Shown here piece by piece: positions 35,205-47,614 of a DNA stretch of 64,000 nt. Within the stretch, counting starts at the first letter, position 1. Each line of letters begins with the position of its first letter. The stretch lies in the NCBI GenBank assembly GCA_022494885.1, contig JAGVSM010001220.1, positions 124,001-188,000 on the forward strand. The letters run 5' to 3'. Below the pieces are notes generated by a model that did no database searches, had not been told where the DNA came from, and saw only the letters and a program-made list of their open reading frames with translations. This stretch comes from Micrasema longulum (lineage: Eukaryota; Arthropoda; Insecta; Trichoptera; Brachycentridae). A program made the position numbers and the translations under genes.

Positions 35205-38200
35205 TTTTGTGAAAGAGAGCTTAGATTAAGTATACTTAAACACTTAGAACCTGACATCTTCTTTATTCTTATTTATTTTTTATATAAAAGTTACATTATG
35301 AATAGTTCCGTTCAACATTTGATAGATAAAACTAACTTTTTTCTGTGTATTGTGTAGTGAGACGATGTTTTATTACTTTGAAGTAATTAAACCTTAGGGT
35401 AATAACATGCCTCTGGTTAATAGAGTCGCCCATACGGAAAAAAACAATTCTATGATTATTAACAACATACCAGACATACAAGTCTTGATTTCTTTGATAA
35501 CAAGTTGTCTTCTTTCAAACAATCACTGAATCAAATTCAATTATAAACACTTTTCTCCCGCTTCCACTCCCACAAAGTCTACTATAAACCATTGAGTCTT
35601 TCTAGTTTTGTAATTATAATTTTATATGTATAAATGTGTCCATAAAAATGCCCATTGGGCGTATTTATAAATATATAAATAAAAACAACGAAGTTAACTA
35701 CAGATTACGGCAGTACAACGGGCCGTAGATACCTGAGTCGAGAATGTCAAGCGCAAACCGAAACAATCCATTACAAGTTTGTTGTTAAACTAAAAACCAA
35801 ACCAAAAATTTGAAACGCTTTTTCTGTGCAATAGAGCTTAAGGGCTTCTCTAGAGAATTATTACTCTGAGAATTGAACCATACATTTACATATTTCAAAA
35901 CATTTATATTGAATGTAATACAATCTCTAGTACACCGGAACCGCACAGTACCTACCGTGGAAAAAAATGTACAAAAAATATCAATGGTGGATTGAATTCC
36001 CGGAATAAAAATTCATTCCGGATTTATTATTGGTGGTATATTTATTTTTGAATTGGAAGTAGGTTATAATTTTTAAGCATAGTCTTGTATTTGCTCTAAT
36101 AATAATAATGTTATTTATACATAATTCTAATTTGTAAATAGTTTAACACATGTGTCAAACTTAAAATTTGAATTTTGATACGATATGAATGAATCTTTGC
36201 CTAATTAATAACTATTCAGTTTTATAAAAAATATTACATATTATATCTTTTTTTTATTTTACTTTATGTATAAATTTGATTTCCTTTTAGAATAAGAAAA
36301 ACTAGTCAAAAGGATTTTAAAAAATGTAATCGGATAATATTTATGATAAAAATGACAGATTCTAAAAGAAATAAATTTACTGTCTTAAAACGGGGAAGCT
36401 ATCCCTAGTTAGTCAATTTAGATGTCTCATCAGCAAAAAACAAAAAATATGTATGTATACTTTTACTACTCCTTAAACTGAGTATAAATAAAACTAATTG
36501 TTAATTGCTGTAATGTCAATATGTAACCATAAATATACTTCAAAAACTAATAAATTGTTAACTATTTATTGCACCTTAATTTGATTGAAAAAAATATTAC
36601 ATAAAACCAAGAAACTTTTAAAAATGACATAAAATGTTATTTATTATCATGTATTATATGCCTAGTAAATAAAAGAGTTATGTAGGAAATTCCTAAAATG
36701 AATAAAATCGTTATATTACCACTGGCAGAAAACACTGTTATATGCTAGAAAATTCGGCCCTACGGGCATCATCTAATCGGTCCTCCAGGCCTTGTTTCGG
36801 TTGATTAGGTTCTCGGATTCATCTTGACATCTTGAATTATCTCCCGTTTGGGACCCACTATTAATATTTAATTCTATTTTTTTTATATAAATATGAATTA
36901 TATTAACAAGTATTTTTTTATTTGAATAAATTAATGTTTGTTCTAGTAATACGAGTATTATCATGTGGTTTTAAAATAATAAAAAAAAGATTATTTCCAC
37001 AACTTTGGAATATGACGATAATTCCATTTTTTAACGAGTATTGTAAACGTTAGTGACAAAAAGTAATTTTAAAATACTGTAATACATAATTAAATGATCG
37101 TACATATGATATGTTGACCTATTTTCATGTTGACGCCGTAAATAACCTTTATCTATATTTAATATATAATAATAAGATTTTAGAAACACCACGAATGAAG
37201 ATTAGGTAGGAGTAGGTTTTTAAGATAGTGAAAAGGAAATCCTAGGATTCTTCTACCAAACAATATCATAAGTAAGTAGTTACCAGAAATGTTTTGAACA
37301 GAGTCGAAATACTTTACAAATATTATTGCTACGAGTGACAATGAAAATATTTACTTCAAACTTTGGTAATTAGTAATGAGTATTAATAAGTAAGTAATTA
37401 GTATTCATAATGCTAATTTGAATAATAAACTTCGATTGCTTTACCTAATTTTGCAATAATATGACATATTTACGTATCAACATTTGATTTAACATAATCG
37501 TATTACAACAGATAGCCTTTATTTATGCAGGTGAGAATCATCTCACTGAATAACTCTTCTGTACATTTTTTTGTTTTGTATGTTGATCATTACTGTTGAA
37601 ATATGTCAATCTTAACAATTCTTCAGTGGCTGAAAACCAGTCCTGGTCTATAATCGTTTGGACAAACTGAAAACGTTTTTGATATGTTGTGAATTAAAAA
37701 TAATTTATGAAAACAATTTACAGATAATTCAAAGATATTTTATCGTTATTGTAGTTAGTTAGGATGTGTGTCATTGTAATTAGACACTTAATCTAATGGT
37801 CAAAAATAATAAAACGTAAGAATTTATATCCATCATAAAATAAACACTTTTTTGTGTGTTTATTCTTTAAATAAACGCATTAGATTAGATTAGATTTACA
37901 ATATCAAATTACTGTAGCATGGGCAATATGGTGTCCAAAAAAATCAAAGTGGTTTTTTTTAACGCATACCCTCGTATTGTATTTGTATTAGGTCAAAACT
38001 ATTGTTAATAAATTTTTAAGTTATTTAAACAATGGCAACCCGTGCCATCTTTCATCTTAACGAAGCCAGTACTTGTTTGCTTAAGCGAGTGAACGTCCAC
38101 GTGTCAATGTGCCTTTAATTTCAAGTTTTTTTTGTAAGTAAACGTATTGTTTTTAATAAATGAACAACGAAAGGGGAATAACGAATGTAGTTCGAAAAAA

Positions 38201-38895
38201 TAAATATATGTATATATTTTTTTTGTTAACTTAATTCATATTTAGAGAGACGTACAAAAAAATGTATGGAAATCAAAAGACTTCCGGAGAACCGGGCCGT
38301 ACCGTCCTAGTTACTTCACACCCATTTGCGCTGCTTTGCATTTGCTTAGCAAATACAAGAGAACTAGACTACTCACAAATCACCTTTTTATAAAGAAGTT
38401 TAATATTTTTAAATTTGAATTTTTCTTGATTTTTATATAATGAAATTCGAATCATTCGATTATTGAAGAATTGTTTCTGTAATTAGCTTTCTAAATCTCA
38501 TTGATAAATTCCAATGCAAGGTATTTGGAGATACAAAATTAACCAATGGGCATTACTTTTATGTAAAAATCGTGTATGAACTAAAAATATAATAAAAATG
38601 TTTTTTTTTTATTTCGGAGTTCATGCTATTAATAACATTATAGCATCGTATGAACAATCCAATACAATAATACGAAGAAATTTATTAAGCTCAAAATATT
38701 TGGCAGTAAGCAGATTTAGTTTGTGGCGTTTTGACATCTGTCACCACCAGGAAATCAGTCACTGAGGAAAACAAATTACCAAGAAAACAAACCTTAAATA
38801 GACTTTTTTACAATGCATGTTTCAAAGGAGTAACAAATTATATTCAAAGCAATATTATGGAGTGAAAACGTGTACTTTATTTCAGTAAAATGAAT
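35205..38895. other. no gene seen
   Basis: Intronic AT-rich sequence. 36730-36850 is slightly G+C-richer (CGGCCCTACGGGCATCATCT), with a phrase shared loosely with 60805-60860; possibly an unclassified LINE 3' end. Confidence 0.45.
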
Positions 38896-38899
38896 GACT

Positions 38900-39230
38900 G
38901 GAATGAAAAACTTTAGCCCTACGGGAAATTGGATACATAAATGGTTTTCTGACGCGTGGTAAAAATTAGAGCATTTAATTGTATTGCAAAGTTTTTGGAA
39001 AATGTACGAAAAAAATATTTGAATAAAAATGAACTACTTTATACGACGTCAGTAGTCCATATGAACCAACCAATGATAATAGAGTTGTGAAAAATTTCCG
39101 GTTTATGATAAGACAACGAACCAATCGGCAAAACTGGCCAGGAAGAAGCGGAAGAGAACTTGAGGCGTCACACGCGGAGTTATTTCAGAATCACCAAATA
39201 TAAAAAAATTAAAACGCTTATAATACGAAA
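38900..39230 (-). repeat. repeat family D, copy 2 (inverted)
   Basis: The reverse complement aligns with 33790-34110 along its length, including AATAACTCCGCGTGTGACG and TTTTTTTCGTACATTTTCCA. With copy 1 it makes an inverted pair about 5 kb apart in one intron. Confidence 0.7.
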
Positions 39231-40116
39231 CATGAAATGCTTTTTTTTTTTTTAAATACTTTAAAAGTCTATTAACAAATTTAAAAAACCGCTGAACTTC
39301 ATCATTTATTTTTAAGATCCCATAAGTAGTTTGTGACTCATTGTTGAGATAAAATTGATATCTGACTCGTAGTCAGGTATGAACTTAAAACGACGCTTGA
39401 TGATGCCGCCGCTGCGCTTATGTTTAATTTAACTCCCGAAAATTTCTAAAATACTAAATAAAATATATCAGTTTATGATAAATAAATAAAAATTTTAGTA
39501 TTGTTAATTAATTATTAATTATTTAATTACATCACTGGGTGTATTTTTTTGAAATTAATTAATGATTTATATTTTACACTGTGTAAAATGTATAAAAACC
39601 ATTTTTACAATTAGTGTTTCTATTATTTTCATATTCTGTATTCATTTTACCTAAACGTTTGTTGTTATTTTCCTAAAATCGTCACTTAGTTCAATTTAAT
39701 TTAAAATTAGAACTTACTGTGTAATAAGTAGAAAAAAAAAACAACCGGCAACCTTGTTTGAAAACGGCGCAGATGCAGAAAATTTTAAAATAACGTTTAA
39801 AAATGTCACGTTCGCGGAAATATTTGTTAATTTTATTTTAAAACAAAACAAAGACCCATTTACTGGATGAAATGTTATTCCGTAAGCTTTTCAAATATTT
39901 GTTGATGCATTTTTGCATTGCCTTTGAAAACAGGACGGCATTGTAAAGGAAATATAACGAAACGCAAATATGGAACAAACGAACCACTCGCTACCGCTGC
40001 GCGTAAAACACTGTGTCCCACCAAATATAATGATGAATGGAACACAAGTCGGGTGCTTAGTGCCTCATTTCGTGAATGCATATCTACATATTACATGTAT
40101 ATCAATGCATTTAAGT

Positions 40117-40180
40117 AGATAAATACGAAGAGACGTGTACGTCTCGAAACCGGTGCACAGAAAATGCGCAAAAATTTAAT
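40117..40180 (+). repeat. half copy of palindromic element P2
   Basis: CGAAGAGACGTGTACGTCTC and GAAACCGGTGCACAGAAAAT match the centre and one arm of 61361-61490. Confidence 0.65.
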
Positions 40181-40357
40181 GAGTTTTCGGTATCTACAAA
40201 ACATTAAATTAAATATAAGTAAACAGAAATGCAAATTATTTGTTTAAAAATGGCTTCTAGATTTGGGTCCCGAGACCTGCCTTGAGATGGTCACCCCACC
40301 AAAACAGAAGACTTTTTCAACTTAGAATTACCGTTGCATGTCTGCTATTTATAATTA

Positions 40358-40765
40358 AACGTAGTTAAGCAGAAATCAGCTAGTCCACAATTTTGAAAAA
40401 ATGACATTTTTTTCAGTTAGGTCTATTCTATGTTCTGCTAAAAACTGCCAGGTCACTTTCGTACAAAAAACTGTTATAATCACCTTCTGAAAATAGTGTC
40501 GATCACAAAAACGGCATTTCTCAATTTGCAGAAAACACCCACAGCACTAGAAAAATCTTATTGTGCTTTAAAAATCATAAAAACTGGTTGAATACATTAT
40601 TAGATTCTTGATTGTGATATTAAAAAAAACAAATGCGTTAATTGTTTATCATTTGTTGAAAGTCGAAAACATTCCAACTGTTGTCTAGATTCGATTATTC
40701 ACCATTTTCACAAAAGTGCTTGTATCTCAGTTTCACTTTTTTATAGCTGGCTGCTTTCTATAAAC
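40358..40765 (+). repeat. repeat family E, copy 2
   Basis: About 400 bp collinear with 16040-16475, without the flanking direct repeats seen there. Non-coding. Confidence 0.75.
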
Positions 40766-41436
40766 TTCTTTCAATTTATGTTTATATCCATTCAGTGTTA
40801 TTTATTATATTATATTTACTTTTTCCCAGTTAGGTGTTCATATAGAAAAAAAAAGTTTGACTTGAAATTAATTAATTAATATTATGATTTATAAGACATA
40901 TTAAGCAATGTTTTTTTTAATAGCTGAACTTAATTTAAGAAAACGAACAAATTTATTAGTTTAATAAATGTAAAACAATTTTTTTTTCAATTCTTACATG
41001 TATAAATTGTCAATTTATTAGTATTTTCTGTATCAGTGATTTTCAAATCATTTTTTGAATTTATAAAAGTTTGTTTAGAAATTATGTACAATTAAAAAAA
41101 ATAATTATTAACATTTATTCTACTGCAGATGCAATCCCAGCTAAGTTTTTTTCAATTTAGGTTTTTTAATTTATTTTCAACCGTAAATAACCCGGATAGG
41201 AATTATAAAATGTCACGCATTGTTTTTCCAGCTGTTAAAGCTTTTAGGCAATATTTCCCGGAAATAAAAGTGCAGTTTTTAATTTGATTCATTTTTAAAT
41301 ATTCATAATAGTATTTCAATATAAAATAATTCACAGTACAGAGGTTCATTGTTTTTGATTCCGACTTGCTTGGAATTTCCTGTGTTTAGGCAGGACCTTT
41401 TTATTTGATGTGTTAATTTCATGAGATGATATTAAA

Positions 41437-41652
41437 TTCTTCTTCTTCTTCTTCTTCTTCTTCTTCTTCTTCTTCTTCTTCTTCTTCTTCTTCTTCTTCT
41501 TCTTCTTCTTCTTCTTCTTCTTCTTCTTCTTCTTCTTCTTCTTCTTCTTCTTCTTCTTCTTCTTCTTCTTCTTCTTCTTCTTCTTCTTCTTCTTCTTCTT
41601 CTTCTTCTTCTTCTTCTTCTTCTTCTTCTTCTTCTTCTTCTTCTTCTTCTTC
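41437..41652 (+). repeat. perfect (TTC)72 microsatellite
   Basis: 216 bp of uninterrupted TTC on the + strand (GAA on the other), in the 16-kb sif intron. Any reading frame through it gives a homopolymer (serine, phenylalanine or leucine), which is not a real protein. The lack of interruptions suggests recent expansion. Confidence 0.97.
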
Positions 41653-41764
41653 GACTATCTGTAAACTCTGTTTTAAGACATTAAATCAACTTACACAGTA
41701 AAATCAATGAATTACAATAACGAAACATTACTAATGATAATAAAAACTAAAATAAAAATATAAT

Positions 41765-42075
41765 TTATCATCATCATACCCTGTCCGTGCAAAGAGTGCT
41801 AGTGCAAAGAACACTGCATTAGTACATCAAATGCAGTAAATCTTTTTCAACTTTTACATGAAGGTAAGGTGATCAGCCTAACACTTCAGGTACCTGTTCG
41901 GAATCATGAAATACTGCACTGTAGAATCACCTATTCATTAAATATTTAATGTCACTCTTCCCAGAAATCAACCCCTGGACCTTAAACATGATCAGCGAAC
42001 GCGTCAACCACTACACTACGAGGTGCACTTAGATAAACTCGATTTTCTTTTTCAGGATTTTTACTCGAGAGTTAC
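41765..42075 (-). repeat. SINE family A copy, full length
   Basis: On the minus strand: AAAATCCTGAAAAAG, CACCTCGTAGTGTAGTGGTT (box A), GGGGTTGATTTCTGGG (box B remnant), a GATTCTACAGTGCAGTATTT-like body, GCACCT..AGTGTTAGGCTGATC, and an ATGATGATGAT tail at 41769. About 310 bp. Confidence 0.75.
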
Positions 42076-42177
42076 ATGAATGAGCAATATGACTTAGGAA
42101 ATACATGTAAACGTATAATTTTTATTTAAATAACGAAATGTAATTGAAAGCGAAGATGAACGAATTTTAATCGGGTT

Positions 42178-42310
42178 GTCGTCCCGTGGCTAGTGTCTCG
42201 GACTCACAGATCCATTTTTTAATAGTGAGTTATTTACAACTCGTTGAAAATGGTTCTCAAAATGAAACATTCGCGTAAATTAGAAGAACGCCAATATTTA
42301 TTTTTTATGA
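42178..42310 (+). repeat. SINE family B copy, box B lost
   Basis: CCGTGGCTAGTGTCTCGGACT then AGTGAGTTATTTACAACTCG, TTGAAAATGGTTCTCAAAAT and AAGAACGCCAATATTT match the copy at 4605, with the middle of the head deleted. Confidence 0.65.
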
Positions 42311-42332
42311 AAAAAAAAAAAGATTATAATTA

Positions 42333-42480
42333 AATGGTGGCTATGGTATAGTGATTAAGACGTATGGATGGATAAAAGTTCCATTCTCGGTGAGAACATA
42401 AACATTCACCTTTGTAATTGAGTATCTTGGTCTATTGTGGTTCAAAAAATAAAGCAAATTATTGTGTCAAAGAAAAACAC
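42333..42480 (+). repeat. possible third SINE type
   Basis: GGTGGCTATGGTATAGTGAT (box A-like) and AAAGTTCCATTCTC (box B-like), then a body and an A-rich end. Only one copy was seen in the window. Confidence 0.4.
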
Positions 42481-42484
42481 ACAA

Positions 42485-44095
42485 ATAATTCAAATCGAAT
42501 TTGTTTATTTTTATGATTGGCTTTAGAAAAAAGCCTACTCTTGCATATGCTCATAAAATGGCTCAAAAACTGAAACATTTGGATTTATTATAAAAAAAAT
42601 CGTAGTTACATGTAACCAAACGTAAAACAGTCAAACTTAAATGCAGATAATAAAAAATATACAAAGCTAAAAACACATTTAGCACGACACGTCTTCGTTC
42701 ATTTGTTAGGATGACAAGATGGCGATAAATGTTGATAATCAATATTTATACCTATCTAGGCTTGTACGAAAACTCCTAGAGAAGATCCACAAGAGACGAA
42801 AAAAATGTCCACATTTTAATAGACATGTTTATTTAGGTACTTAATTAAAAGATGTGAGTTCGAAACAATTAGCATGTAATATATCAAGTTTAATAAAAAA
42901 AATGATCTTGTTTTAATTATATCAATCATTCATACTTGTATGAAACTATACGGTTTCTTCCGAACCAACAAAAACAGTCCAGTAAAAACAGGACTTTTCC
43001 GTTCTTCGGGCATATTTGTAGTTTTAATAATTATTTGTTGAGGGGATTTAAGTGGGAAAGTTTTCGATGATTTTTTGAATGTTTGAGTTTTCCATTTACC
43101 ATATTGATCTGCAATATATTTGTTTTTTATTGTTATTATTATTGTTGTGTTTCTGATCCAATAAAATATTTGTGATGATATACTCATGTGTCTGTGTCAA
43201 CGTATTGCTCGTTCCAACTCAACACAGGACTTTAAGTCCAATAGAGTTGAAACTTATGTCTCAAATAAGGTGTAATAAACTATCTATACGTAAATAAACA
43301 AATTTATAAAAATAATCACACGCCGTTTTTTGTAAAAAAATATTTGTAAAAATAAAATAAATAAATTCCTTTTTTTGTTCTGTTTATTGAATTAATAGCA
43401 ATTTCAAGATATGTAGTTTTGAACATTCAAATTTCAGAGAAACACACGGTAACTCGTTAGTTAAAATCTGAAATTTAAAGTTTCAGTAAAGAAACATACT
43501 AATTATGTTTTTCTCAAGTCTATAAATTTTAGTGATTTTCACACGATGAAATTCAGTTTCATTCAAATTCATTTTATTCCTACATCATTTAAAGCGCATG
43601 TGTAGATGCTACTTGATGAAAAAAGCATACATACGTTATCGTTTAATTTTGTAATGGCTTTTATTATTGAATTATTTCTATTTTAAAAGCACTAAAAAAT
43701 AACACTATTAAATTTATAATTAATCAAAAAAAAAATATATATTTATATATATAGTATCTATAATGCGGTCTATCCGCGTGACTGGCATAATAAATATAAT
43801 ATAAACACAAGAGCCGTTTGCCGAAGGCTTCTGAATAGTAATGAGCCATTGACAAAGGCTCTATCGCTTCCGGGATTTTCTTTTTCAGGGGTCTAGTTTA
43901 AATATTTGACGCTTCGATCATAAAGTTATGCGCCTGATTGCCCCATTTAATAAATGGAAATTTTCTTACACCATTGACTTTCGAACCCTTTTAAAAAATA
44001 ATCGCAAAGTATCGTTAAAGATAAAAAAATATTCGCATTCAATTTATCGCAATTTTTTGTCCGATGTTCTAATCTACCAAAAAAAATTATCAAGT
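42485..44095. other. no gene seen
   Basis: Intronic AT-rich sequence with a short dispersed repeat at 43.2 kb. Confidence 0.5.
43206..43262 (+). repeat. short dispersed repeat
   Basis: CAACTCAACACAGGACTTTA and a following AAACTTATGTCT recur, diverged, at about 53893-53945 and 54410-54435. Confidence 0.45.
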
Positions 44096-44098
44096 TAA

Positions 44099-44144
44099 AA
44101 ATTTACAATATATGTATGTTCATTAGAACATATATTGTAAATTT
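44099..44144. repeat. perfect hairpin with 17-bp arms
   Basis: AAATTTACAATATATGT and its exact inverse around a 12-nt centre. Confidence 0.85.
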
Positions 44145-44515
44145 ATGTTTTAAATGTTTTAAACAATTATGTTTGTCATCTCAATGATATGAGTATTATG
44201 TAACGATCGCTATTTCAGATGAATGGGGTTGTTCTTTTGTGTCTTGTGTTTTGATTGTGATTAAATTGATTTCACCTAAAATGAGTTATGTAACATCTGA
44301 GAGTATAATATGCACATCTTTGTATGTGTTTTTAATAAATTTTAGGACAAAAGTGCAAATGTTAATTTGTTTCATGACATTTTTCAAACAGTCGACGTAA
44401 GATAGTTTTGCGGTGTTATCTATCACCTATTGAAACTGATGGGTAATAAAACCTAATGATTTCGTTTAGTTACAATTGCAAATAAGTAAAAACAAAAAAC
44501 AAAGACATAATAGGA

Positions 44516-44592
44516 ACTCGTTTATGGAATTTTGAATGCTCAAAAAATGACTCGTTTATGGAATTTTGAATGAAACATTTTTTGAGCAATGA
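44516..44592 (+). repeat. 23-bp direct duplication with inverted ends
   Basis: ACTCGTTTATGGAATTTTGA occurs at about 44516 and 44550; GCTCAAAAAATG and CATTTTTTGAGC flank the second unit in opposite orientation. Confidence 0.75.
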
Positions 44593-44774
44593 GTGTTAAG
44601 AAATTAATGTAAAAAAAGAATTCCTAAAATAAAATAATACACGTAATGTAAACTATTTAACAACAAGTTAGATACTTTCACACATCCTTATTAAAAATGC
44701 TCTACAACTCAGATATCACTTTAAAAAAATATATATACATAAAACGCCCAGAGGGCTTTAACAATATAAAGTTG

Positions 44775-45160
44775 CTTATCAAATATATGTATATAAAAGT
44801 CAATGTTTGTGTGTGTATCTTCGATAGACTAAATAACTACTGAACCGATTTACGTGTGTTTTTTTTTTTAATTTTGGGTATTTTCATTGGAAATCTTCAA
44901 TTTATTTAGTAGAAAAAAGTGAGGAGCATAATTATCGACCCACCAGGGTTGCATTCGACGGGAATGCGTGTACTAAAAAAATAATTGGTAGGATGTTATT
45001 TTTTCGTACATATAAAAGTTTGTATTTGAATGTTTACTAACATTTGTTTTTTATGGATCCCAATAAGATGCTTTTCTTAAATTCCTTATAACGTCTACAC
45101 ATTTCATTAATTTCTTTATACTGGATTTTCGGTTATGCTCAAATAATATCAACTTACATT
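44775..45160 (+). repeat. repeat family H, copy 2
   Basis: ATGTATATAAAAGTCAATGT, CTAAATAACTACTGAACCGA, GGAGCATAATTATCGACCCA and TTTTTTATGGATCCCAATAA, in the same order as copy 1. Confidence 0.6.
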
Positions 45161-45417
45161 GAATACATTAAAAAATATAAATATATTCCTACATAAAGTG
45201 CACCCATGTTGGTTAAAAGAAAGGAGTTAGGCATTTGCAAAAAAAAATCTGAGTTTGTGCAATTAATTAATTCAAGTTTTAGAATTCAACCATTAAAAAG
45301 TACCTAGATACCTACATTTTTATGGTTATGGAGTTCAGTCGCTGTGAAAAAGACACATTTGTTGAATATTAAGTAAATAGGTGCAAAGGTTTTCACGGTC
45401 ACTGTTATCAATACGTT

Positions 45418-45556
45418 TTTTTTTTGGGTGATACCGTGTGGTTTGGATTTGTTCTGACGTTTCACACGAAAACACACAGTTTACCCTAAAGATGGCTCCT
45501 GCAATGATAGCCGAAACGTCGGAACAAATCCAACACTCACGGTATCACCCAAAAAA
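45418..45556. mobile_element. palindromic element P1 with hammerhead-like core
   Basis: Left arm 45418-45463 and right arm 45512-45556 pair (TTTTGGGTGATACCGTG ... GGATTTGTTC.GACGTTTC). Between them, 45486-45520 reads a CTAAAGA box, a GGCT/AGCC stem and GAAACGTC. Confidence 0.75.
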
Positions 45557-46005
45557 GAAACATATTAATATTTAATAAACTTAATAATTTTCACATAATT
45601 CAAATGTAAATGTTTAGTTAATATCCAAGTAAAAATGACAAAAAATTAATTTTAAATAAAAGATAGTGTAAACTTGTGCGCGGTTATTATTGTTACCAAT
45701 CCGCCTAAATCGGCAATATATTTTAGTGGTGTGTGTAACGTGGTGAACCTACATTTATTAAAAGTGACAGTTGAAACACAGAAAAATATCAAAAGAGGGC
45801 ATTTTATAATATCTTCAGTTGACTTTAAATTAATGATAATTATTAGTTATTTGTACTTTTATACTTTTATCAATCGAGTATGGATTCAGTTGTGTAAAAT
45901 ATTTGTATCGTAAATACTTAATACTGATCTAGGATTTTATAGAAGTATAAAATATTATAAATGTAAATAGCAGAGTAATACTTTTACTAGTATTCCGTTG
46001 GAAAA

Positions 46006-46965
46006 GTGTTTGATCACACCGAGATTACCAGAACAAAACAAACAAATATTCAGGACATTAAGATCTCATTCTGTGGGTACATCGGACCAAGTAACCAAGA
46101 CCGGAAAGTGTACACAATGAGCACGGGAAACGAGAACAATGTGAAAGAAGAAAGTATGAATGATTCTGTGTTTATTTTCCGAAATACTTTATCAGAGCCC
46201 CGTACACCTGTATAAAATAATAAAACAATTACGTTGGATGGAAAAAGTAAAGTATCAGTCTTACAAAAGGAAATGATTAATTCCGAAACTGATAATTTAT
46301 ATCACATAATTTTTCAGGTTAAAAATTTTAAGACCTCTTTCAGCCCAGATAACTAAATACATTTCCGAAATAAACGAAACTATGAAGGGTTTCAAAGTAA
46401 AACCAGAAACAAAGATATGTTCTAACTTAAATAAAGTAAATAAAACTATACGATAGTTATTATTAAACCCAAAAATAAAGAACAATCAAATGTATTTACA
46501 TCGGATGACATAAAAAAAATAGATCCAAGTGAGATTGAAGAAATTTAAAAAGCGAATCTATAATTATTTCATGCAATGGACCCAAAGAACGTGTTATTTT
46601 ACAGGAAGAAGTAAACCGAAAATTTTGAAGACAAATATGAAGTAGAGGTTTCACAAAAAAAGATTTGTTTTGACAGACTAATATTGAAAAGAAAATAACG
46701 TTACAAATTTTTTTAATAGACGATATTAAAAGACAGTAAAGTACATTAAATAAAGAAGAAAAACAAAGAACCAAATCAATTTCATGGTTATTTTGGAAGT
46801 TAACGGAAATATCTATAGTAAGATTATGCAAAAATAAAACTTAAATATAAGTTGGGATAAATGCCCCGTATATCAACATTTATCCATACTTTAATGCTTC
46901 AAGTGTAACGGTTTTAACCACAAAGCTTGCGATTGCAAAAATACCCAATCTTGTCCTAGATGTGA
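46006..46965 (+). pseudogene. LINE ORF1 (Gag-like) with CCHC zinc knuckle, decayed
   Basis: A string of short frames reads SDDIKKIDPSEIE, HAMDPKNV, EDKYEVEVSQKK and WDKCPVYQHL. At 46895-46963 it reads CFKCNGFNHKACDC followed by CPRC. The Cx2Cx4Hx4C knuckle after a W-D-(K/R)-C-x-V-Y motif is the C-terminal part of ORF1 in R1/I/Jockey-type LINEs, where it binds RNA. Many stops make it inactive. It lies just upstream of the second sif exon. Confidence 0.7.
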
Positions 46966-47465
46966 GTTTATTAATACTTGTAGCATTGCAGACATCAAGG
47001 TTTGCTGAAAATGGTTGCTTTGGCAATGGTGACGGCGCTTTATCCAATACTCGGACTCTTTGATATATCTTAGAAGCCATTTTTATTTTAATATTTAGTA
47101 GAAAATTAATAGCAAAATATTTCTATAAACAGTTTAAATATTATGAACCAAAAAAAGTGTGTGAAAATAAAAATAAATAAAATATATATATTTTTTTTTA
47201 ATCGGGAGAGCTGCGAACCTCTTTACCTCAATAAATACCTCATGTATCTAACATATACCTAAATAACCTTTTTTTTCCTATATCTCAAATGCGAGGTTTT
47301 CTTTTATTTATTAAATTACGGACGTTGATTACAATATATATAATATTTCACTACGAGGTGTTTCTTTTTCCTTTTTAATATCAAAACATAGTAGTGAATA
47401 TTTCCAAGAACTTCTCTGAAAATGACTACACTGAAAAGGAAGTTAATGAAAATGTTGTTTCGCAG

Positions 47466-47614
47466 ATATCCGATGATGATCGCATGTCCCTGACCACGGC
47501 TGTGTCAGACGATGACGATGGAGCAGAGAGCGTGATGAACTCTCCGTACAAGGGCAAGCAGACTGGCACCGCGGCCGCCTCCTTCAACTGTACTGGCGCC
47601 GTGAGGAAGGCCGG
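47466..47614 (+). CDS. sif: still life (TIAM-type Rac GEF), internal exon before the PH domain
   Basis: Internal exon of 149 nt, phase 0 at the start and phase 2 at the end. The acceptor is tttcgcag|AT and the donor CGG|GTAAGT. It encodes 49 residues: an acidic stretch (SDDDD) with [14 protein letters not shown], then NCTGAVRKA with the first two bases of the next Gly codon. The end matches what I know of Drosophila Sif and vertebrate TIAM1, where a (G)xVRKAG motif directly precedes the first strand of the N-terminal PH domain of the PH-CC-Ex module that targets the GEF to membrane and partner proteins. No PH-domain exon is visible downstream in the window. The frame stays open for 24 codons upstream of the acceptor, but starts only at a GTG, so read-through is probably chance. 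Confidence 0.85.

Larger units (their letters stand above)
31330..47465 (+). other. sif: intron of sif (16.1 kb)
   Basis: It runs from GTAAGG to TTTCGCAG, 16,136 nt, with matching phase 0 on both sides. The polypyrimidine tract at the acceptor is weak. Small alternative exons inside cannot be excluded; none was seen. It is rich in repeats, listed separately. Confidence 0.65.

Noticed and set aside
37865..37895. Interstitial telomeric repeat (ATTAGATTAGATTAGA)
   Set aside because: The unit is not the insect TTAGG repeat and is only three copies long.
41426..41701. 91-codon poly-serine open frame
   Set aside because: It is a translation of the TTC microsatellite, with no codon variety or splice context.
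47394..47465. N-terminal extension of the second sif exon
   Set aside because: The frame begins with GTG, has no ATG, and is replaced by a standard acceptor (CAG at 47463-47465).
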